From: Rheinheimera sp. MMS21-TC3
Lineage (GTDB): Bacteria > Pseudomonadota > Gammaproteobacteria > Enterobacterales > Alteromonadaceae
Assembly: GCF_032229285.1 (NCBI RefSeq)
Contig: NZ_CP135084.1
Location: 3,038,001 to 3,102,000 of the forward strand
Direction of reading: 5' to 3'
DNA: 64,000 bases
Shown: positions 59,374-64,000 of the stretch, in pieces
How positions within the stretch are numbered: the first letter of the stretch is position 1
Layout: each line of letters opens with the position of its first letter
Notes under the pieces: generated by a model
Told to the model about the DNA's origin: nothing
The model's input: the letters and a program-made list of their open reading frames with translations, nothing else
The model's database searches: none
Program-made: the position numbers and the translations under genes

Positions 59374-59564
59374 GTTTGTTAACAGAATTTGGGCTAAAAG
59401 CAAAACCACCCATTCGCTTAGCCGACAGCCGAAAGCGTTATGGTTTGCCTATTTATCGGCCACATCATGCTGTTACCGATGCTATTGCTTGTGCCGAGTT
59501 ATTGCAGGCCCAGATTGCCGATCGCTTTGAGCCTAGTACGGCAATAGAGCAACTCTGGCGTTAG
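59358..59564 (+). pseudogene. C-terminal remnant of a DnaQ-type 3'-5' exonuclease
   Basis: About 62-68 codons read IRLADSRKRYGLPIYRPHHAVTDAIACAELL, cited by parts: RYGLPIYRPH and HHAVTDAIACAELL. The latter contains the ExoIII-epsilon motif HxAxxD of DEDDh exonucleases. The ExoI (DxE) and ExoII motifs and about 130 residues that should precede it are absent; an in-frame stop lies at 59355-59357 within the TrmH-like gene end. There is no good start or ribosome site. It looks like the tail left by a deletion that brought the upstream gene next to it. Confidence 0.7.
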
Positions 59565-59636
59565 CTGAAAGTTGCTGCTAGTTGTAAGTACTAGCATAAG
59601 CTATAGTAGGGATAACTAAGTAGGGCGGAGAGCTAG

Positions 59637-60530
59637 ATGAAATCATTGCTTAATCGTATCGCTAAAACTCGCGGCCAGCGCATACTGTTATTGCTATTGA
59701 TTTTAGCTTTATTTAGCACCGCCATTTACAGCGGCATCTTGCAGCAGCGTATTATTAATCCTTTATTAGCGCCGCTTGATAATAAAGCGCATAGTGCTTT
59801 AAAACAAAGCTTAATCTTAAGTAGCGCTTCCTTTGCTACGGCTCGCTTAATAGATCGTGGTATTGCTTTTGTATCTGAAGCTGAAGTTGGTGTTGGCGTG
59901 GCTAGCATAAAACCCGGCCAACTGCTTAAACCTTTGCAAGATATGGCCGTGCGCTATTCAGATTTAATGGTGCTAGCCATGACATCGGTTGGCATGCAGC
60001 TATTTTTACTTGAGTTTGGTAAAGTTGCTGCTTTGCCTTTATTTGGCAGTGGCATTATCGTTATGCTTTTAGCGACTGGACTCGGGCCTCGGGCGTGGCG
60101 ACAAAACTCATTATTTTTACTGCGTATTTTTATCGCTCTATTAATCATAATTCGCATTGGGATCCCAATAGCAGCTTATGGCGTAGCCTCATTATCTACC
60201 TGGGTGCTAGAGCCGCAGCGAGTAGAGGCACAAGCAGCATTAAGCGGCGCAACAGCGCACTTAAATACTGAGCCTGCTTTACCAGCAGAAGATAGTGGCG
60301 CTCTAAGCTGGTTAAAGTCCAGTGCCAGCAGCGCTAATGAAGTCTTTAATGCCGTAAAACACTTTACAGATGGCATGGTAGAAAACTTGGTGCAACTAAT
60401 AGTTGTCTACACTTTACAAACTCTTGTATTTCCACTGCTCTCGCTATGGCTACTCTGGCACTTAGGTCGCTGGTTTGTACTGCAATCTCGCTTAATGCCG
60501 CGTACCTCTGAAGCAGCACTAACACACTAA
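59637..60530 (+). CDS. Conserved inner-membrane protein of unknown function
   Basis: A 297-aa protein I cannot assign to a named family. It has an N-terminal helix (about 17-36), a soluble stretch (40-108), three helices (about 109-185), a polar periplasmic or cytoplasmic loop (about 190-250) and a final helix pair (about 252-282). No catalytic motif is seen. A GGAG site lies 5-8 bases before the ATG. Flanked by the exonuclease remnant and the ThrE-like exporter. Confidence 0.65.
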   Translation: MKSLLNRIAKTRGQRILLLLLILALFSTAIYSGILQQRIINPLLAPLDNKAHSALKQSLILSSASFATARLIDRGIAFVSEAEVGVGVASIKPGQLLKPLQDMAVRYSDLMVLAMTSVGMQLFLLEFGKVAALPLFGSGIIVMLLATGLGPRAWRQNSLFLLRIFIALLIIIRIGIPIAAYGVASLSTWVLEPQRVEAQAALSGATAHLNTEPALPAEDSGALSWLKSSASSANEVFNAVKHFTDGMVENLVQLIVVYTLQTLVFPLLSLWLLWHLGRWFVLQSRLMPRTSEAALTH

Positions 60531-60708
60531 GGTATAAACACAACTTTGACTATTAATTATTAACACCAAATATTTTTGTAGCTTAGCTGCAATATAGGGT
60601 TAAAAGTTGTATAATAAATGCAACTTTAGCCTAAATTGTTATATTTTTGTTGTTATTACTATTTAGTATTACAATATCACTTTGCTCCATCGCAACCGAG
60701 ACACACTA

Positions 60709-61935
60709 TTGGATAGCGCCGATTTTATTCAAAAACGTAAGTTTATTGTCAAACTTGGCAAGATGCTGCACAAATATGGCACTCCTGCCTATCGCTTAGA
60801 AGCACACCTTAAAGAATTAACTCAGCATTTACAGCTTAAAGGCTCCTTTATTATTTCGCCCACAGCAATGACCTTTGTTATTTGGAGCGAAGGCCATGAG
60901 CAAGAATATACCCACGCTGAGCGTGTTGATCCTGGCGGTATTGACTTAGGCTCATTATCGCGCTCGGATGATTTAGTAGAAAAGCTGCTTCGTGGCGAAA
61001 TTAGCATCCAACAAGCTGATGCTATGCTAGACATTATTAATGATCGGCCAAGCTCATACGGCCATCTTGCAACCGCTTTAGCCATGGTTTTATCAGGTGG
61101 TGCTTTTGCTTTACTGATGGCCACTAGTTGGAATGATGTTTTATGGTCGTCAGTATTATCATTAATGGTTTATCTATTTATGGTATGGGCCGAGCGTTCT
61201 ATCCGTATCGCCCACATGTTAGAGCCCTTAGTTGCCATGGCAGCAGCTATAGCAGCTTGCGCTATTAGCCGTTACATTGACCCTGGGGTTAATATTCGCT
61301 TAGTAGTGTTATCGGCTATAATCGTCTTTATTCCTGGCTTGGCTTTAACCTTAGGCTTTGCTGAGTTGGCCGCTAGACATTTAGTGTCGGGTAATGCCAG
61401 AGTAATGGACGCCTTAATGCTGTTATTTAAGCTTTATTTTGGTGCCTTTATAGGGATAGAAATTGGCTTTAGTGTTTTTGGCCAAGTTGACTTTATAAAG
61501 CCTGAGCCTATACCCGATGTGATGGCATGGCTAGCAATTGGTATTTTAGGCTGTTCGTTAATGGTGCTATTTAAAAGCCGTGGTAAATATACGATCTGGT
61601 CACTTGCTTCTGGTTTTATTGCTTATGGCGTTAGTATTACCGGCGCAACTTTTTTTGATTATACCTTAGGCGCGTTTTTTGGTGCTTTTGCCGTTGGTAT
61701 CTATAGTAATTTATTTACCCGTTTTGCTAATGCACCCGCTGCTATAGTGGCGACTCATGGTTTAATCGTCTTAGTGCCTGGTAGCAAAGCCTATATCGGT
61801 TTAAATACACTTATTTCTGGCCAAGAGTTTGTTGTCTCAACGGGAATTGGCCAGCAAACTTTTTTAATTTTTATGGCATTAGTTGCTGGTATTATTTTTG
61901 CTAACGTTGCTTTACCGCCCCGTAAAAGCTTGTAG
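60709..61935 (+). CDS. ThrE-family threonine/serine exporter-like protein
   Basis: An inner-membrane protein of about 408 aa. A cytoplasmic N-terminal domain (GKMLHKYGTPAYRLEAHL, the DUF1212/ThrE opening) is followed by about ten helices, the ThrE and ThrE_2 (DUF3815) domains fused in one chain. ThrE in Corynebacterium exports threonine and serine; transport here is inferred. The start is uncertain: I use the TTG at 60709 with GAG 8 bases upstream, but TTG 60682 or ATG 60763 are possible. sulP follows 8 bases later. Confidence 0.8.
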   Translation: MDSADFIQKRKFIVKLGKMLHKYGTPAYRLEAHLKELTQHLQLKGSFIISPTAMTFVIWSEGHEQEYTHAERVDPGGIDLGSLSRSDDLVEKLLRGEISIQQADAMLDIINDRPSSYGHLATALAMVLSGGAFALLMATSWNDVLWSSVLSLMVYLFMVWAERSIRIAHMLEPLVAMAAAIAACAISRYIDPGVNIRLVVLSAIIVFIPGLALTLGFAELAARHLVSGNARVMDALMLLFKLYFGAFIGIEIGFSVFGQVDFIKPEPIPDVMAWLAIGILGCSLMVLFKSRGKYTIWSLASGFIAYGVSITGATFFDYTLGAFFGAFAVGIYSNLFTRFANAPAAIVATHGLIVLVPGSKAYIGLNTLISGQEFVVSTGIGQQTFLIFMALVAGIIFANVALPPRKSL

Positions 61936-61943
61936 GAGTTAAA

Positions 61944-63677
61944 GTGTCTAATCGTAGTTATTTACGTTCATTACGCTTAGGTTATGCGCTACGTGAAACC
62001 TTGGCAGAAGGCTACAGCCGACAAAAATTTATAAAAGATATGTTAGCTGGCGTAACAGTGGGTATTATTGCTATTCCATTAGCAATGGCCTTAGCTATTG
62101 CCAGTGGCGTTGCACCGCAATATGGCTTGTATACTGCTATTATTGCTGGCTTTATTATTGCCCTAACCGGCGGTTCGCGCTTTAGTGTCTCAGGCCCTAC
62201 TGCCGCTTTTGTTGTTATTTTATATCCCGTTGCCATGAAGTATGGTTTAAGCGGTTTGCTTATCGCTACTGTCTTATCCGGTATTATGTTATTGCTAATG
62301 GCTATGTTCAGGCTAGGCCGTTTAATTGAATATATTCCTGCGCCTGTCACCTTGGGCTTTACTAGCGGTATAGCCGTGGTTATTGCCATTTTACAGATTA
62401 ATGATTTTTTTGGCTTAGCCATCACCGATTTACCTGAAAGCACTCTAGAAAAAGCACTATTGCTTGTTAGCAACTTAGTCAATACATCTTGGCCTACTTT
62501 AACTGTAAGTGCCGTTACACTTGCCGTTATGCTGTTATGGCCACGTTTAAAAACAGCTTTACCTGCGCATTTACCTGCTTTATTTTTAGGTACTTTACTG
62601 GCTTTAATCTTTATGCAGCTAGGCTTAGAGCTAGATACTATTGGCTCACGTTTTAGTTACCTAACACCTGAAGGCGAGATTGGTAGCGGGATCCCCGCCT
62701 ACTTACCCAGCTTTGTTTGGCCTTGGCAACAGCTTGGCCCCGAAGGTGTTGGCTTAACGTTTAGCTGGCCATTAGCAAAAGATCTACTGGCCGCCGCTTT
62801 TGCCATGGCAATGCTTGGTGCTATTGAATCATTACTCTGTGCCGTAGTATTAGATGGTATGTCGGGTCGCCGTCATAGTGCTAACAGCGAGTTATTTGGT
62901 CAAGGCTTAGGTAATATCATTGCTCCGTTTTTTGGTGGTATTACTGCTACCGCCGCTTTAGCCCGCTCGGCTGTAAACTATAAAGCAGGGGCTCAATCAC
63001 CTATTGCTGCTATGGTGCATGCGTTAGTCTTGTTACTAGCCTTAGTATTATTAGCGCCTTTATTATCTTATCTGCCTATGGCAGCTTTGGCCGCACTGTT
63101 AATTGTTGTTGCTTGGAATATGAGTGAGGCTAAAAAGGCCCTACAATTAATTAAAACTGCGCCTATTAGTGATATTTGGGTATTTTTCTGCTGTTTTTCT
63201 TTAACTGTACTCTTTGATATGGTTATTGCCATCACCGCCGGTATTGTATTAGCAGCATTATTGTTTATGAAAGAAATTGCCGCTATGACCAAAGTTACCG
63301 ATATCAGTCAACAGCGCAAACATATTCCAGCGCCATTACCGGAACATTGGTTAGCATTAAAGATTAGTGGGCCCTTATTCTTTGCCGCTGCCGATCGGGT
63401 TTTTGCAGATATTGGTAACTTAACCCAACATAGCAAAGGCATAATTTTATATATGGACGGCGTGCCATTATTAGATGCTGGTGGGCTAGCGGCTTTAACC
63501 AAGCTGATTAAGCAATGCCGAGCAGAAAATACCCAGTTGTATATAGCAGACTTACAGTTTCAACCGTTAAAAACACTGGCCAGAGCCCAGATAAAACCAG
63601 AGCCAGGTGTTGTAGTTTTTTACCCTACATTGCACGAGGCTTTAGAGGCAATTAACAACGCTAAGACTACAACTTAA
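61944..63677 (+). CDS. SulP-family anion transporter with STAS domain
   Basis: A 577-aa SLC26/SulP transporter. About 12-14 helices (about 30-440) begin with VGIIAIPLAMALAIASGVAPQYGLYTAIIAGF and include SGPTAAFVVI; a C-terminal STAS domain (about 460-560, GIILYMDGVPLLDAGGLAALTKL) follows. Substrates in this family are sulfate, bicarbonate or dicarboxylates such as succinate (DauA), and cannot be chosen from sequence. The start is GTG, 6 bases after AGGAG, probably co-transcribed with the ThrE-like gene. Confidence 0.9.
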   Translation: MSNRSYLRSLRLGYALRETLAEGYSRQKFIKDMLAGVTVGIIAIPLAMALAIASGVAPQYGLYTAIIAGFIIALTGGSRFSVSGPTAAFVVILYPVAMKYGLSGLLIATVLSGIMLLLMAMFRLGRLIEYIPAPVTLGFTSGIAVVIAILQINDFFGLAITDLPESTLEKALLLVSNLVNTSWPTLTVSAVTLAVMLLWPRLKTALPAHLPALFLGTLLALIFMQLGLELDTIGSRFSYLTPEGEIGSGIPAYLPSFVWPWQQLGPEGVGLTFSWPLAKDLLAAAFAMAMLGAIESLLCAVVLDGMSGRRHSANSELFGQGLGNIIAPFFGGITATAALARSAVNYKAGAQSPIAAMVHALVLLLALVLLAPLLSYLPMAALAALLIVVAWNMSEAKKALQLIKTAPISDIWVFFCCFSLTVLFDMVIAITAGIVLAALLFMKEIAAMTKVTDISQQRKHIPAPLPEHWLALKISGPLFFAAADRVFADIGNLTQHSKGIILYMDGVPLLDAGGLAALTKLIKQCRAENTQLYIADLQFQPLKTLARAQIKPEPGVVVFYPTLHEALEAINNAKTTT

Positions 63678-63764
63678 TATTTGTTAAAGATTGTTAGTCG
63701 ATCTTAAAAGTTGTTTTTAAAGTTGCTAGACTAACTTGAGCTATTGCTTTAATTAAGGTGTGCC

Positions 63765-64000
63765 GTGCGTTATCTCGTTATTTTACTCTGGTTCTGTTCG
63801 TTAAGCTTAAGTGCAGACGAAGTAGCTGACTGTAATGACGAAGGTTGTATAACAAACCCAGATTTTATGTTTAGCCTAAGCTTAGGTTATGGTCAGCGTT
63901 CTAATCCATTATATGGCGGAGCAGAGTTACCTTTAGTTGTGTTACCCGACTTTTACTATTATGCAGAATATTGGTTTTTTGATAACGGTAAATTAGGCTT
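63765..64000 (+). CDS. OmpV/MipA-like outer-membrane protein, 3' end outside window
   Basis: Partial: the first 78 codons, read by hand from the GTG at 63765 with an AAGG site upstream. A signal peptide (MRYLVILLWFCSLSLSADE) is followed by FSLSLGYGQRSNPLYGGAELPL and VLPDFYYYAEYWFFDNGKLG, the pattern of the first strands of MipA/OmpV barrels. The truncation at the window edge prevents a firm call. Confidence 0.65.
   Translation, partial: MRYLVILLWFCSLSLSADEVADCNDEGCITNPDFMFSLSLGYGQRSNPLYGGAELPLVVLPDFYYYAEYWFFDNGKLG

Noticed and set aside
59376..59564. Intact small exonuclease gene
   Set aside because: Only one of the three DEDDh motifs is present and there is no start with a ribosome site, so a remnant is more likely.

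Overview
The window is a housekeeping stretch of a gammaproteobacterial chromosome of low to moderate GC. The gene orders petABC / rpsI-rplM / zapE / zapG-degQ-degS, mlaFEDCB-ibaG-murA, yrbG-kdsDC-lptCAB-rpoN-hpf-ptsN-rapZ-npr, dapB-carAB-greA and bamE / rnfH-ratA / smpB-ssrA, together with luxS and an Mrp antiporter, suggest an Alteromonadales-type marine or brackish bacterium (Rheinheimera, Arsukibacterium or Alishewanella-like). The genus is a guess from gene content. I see no phage, insertion sequence, integrase, CRISPR array, tRNA or rRNA gene.

Layout. 1-3554 (-): cytochrome bc1 operon petABC and the ribosomal operon rplM-rpsI with a structured leader. 3760-8039: zapE (-), zapG (+) and the envelope proteases degQ and degS (+); degQ has a sigmaE-like promoter overlapped by a long palindrome. 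8120-12668 (-): the Mla phospholipid transporter with ibaG and murA. 12971-20716 (+): yrbG, Kdo synthesis, LPS export (Lpt), sigma54, Hpf and the nitrogen PTS; a perfect terminator-like hairpin lies inside the 5' end of ptsN. 20816-26678 (-): greA, carB, carA, dapB. 26751-31473: YqhD-type aldehyde reductase (-), an LplT-PlsC-like fusion (-) and an NhaC antiporter (+). 31504-34287 (-): a four-gene cassette of unknown function with an HprK-related kinase, a nucleotidyltransferase-fold protein, a 61-aa acidic protein and a small Cys-rich Tat-exported protein. 34445-43980: LoiP-like protease, dnaJ, dnaK, luxS (+), an FAD/Fe-S D-lactate-type dehydrogenase, grpE and hrcA; both chaperone operons have clear sigma32 promoters. 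44107-49133: nadK, recN (LexA box), bamE, rnfH-ratA, smpB and tmRNA. 49246-55138 (-): six-gene Mrp antiporter with a fused MrpA/B. 55487-64000 (+): fumC, amidohydrolase, rRNA methyltransferase, the remnant of a DnaQ-type exonuclease, a membrane protein, a ThrE-like exporter, a SulP transporter and the start of an OmpV/MipA-like protein.

How it fits together. Much of the window serves the envelope: phospholipid and LPS transport, peptidoglycan precursor synthesis, outer-membrane assembly (BamE) and periplasmic proteolysis. A second theme is stress control, with sigmaE-type, sigma32, HrcA and LexA signals readable in the DNA. Na+/H+ homeostasis (Mrp, NhaC) fits a saline or alkaline habitat. The least understood part, and the best candidate for an undescribed system, is the kinase/nucleotidyltransferase/Tat-protein cassette at 31.5-34.3 kb.
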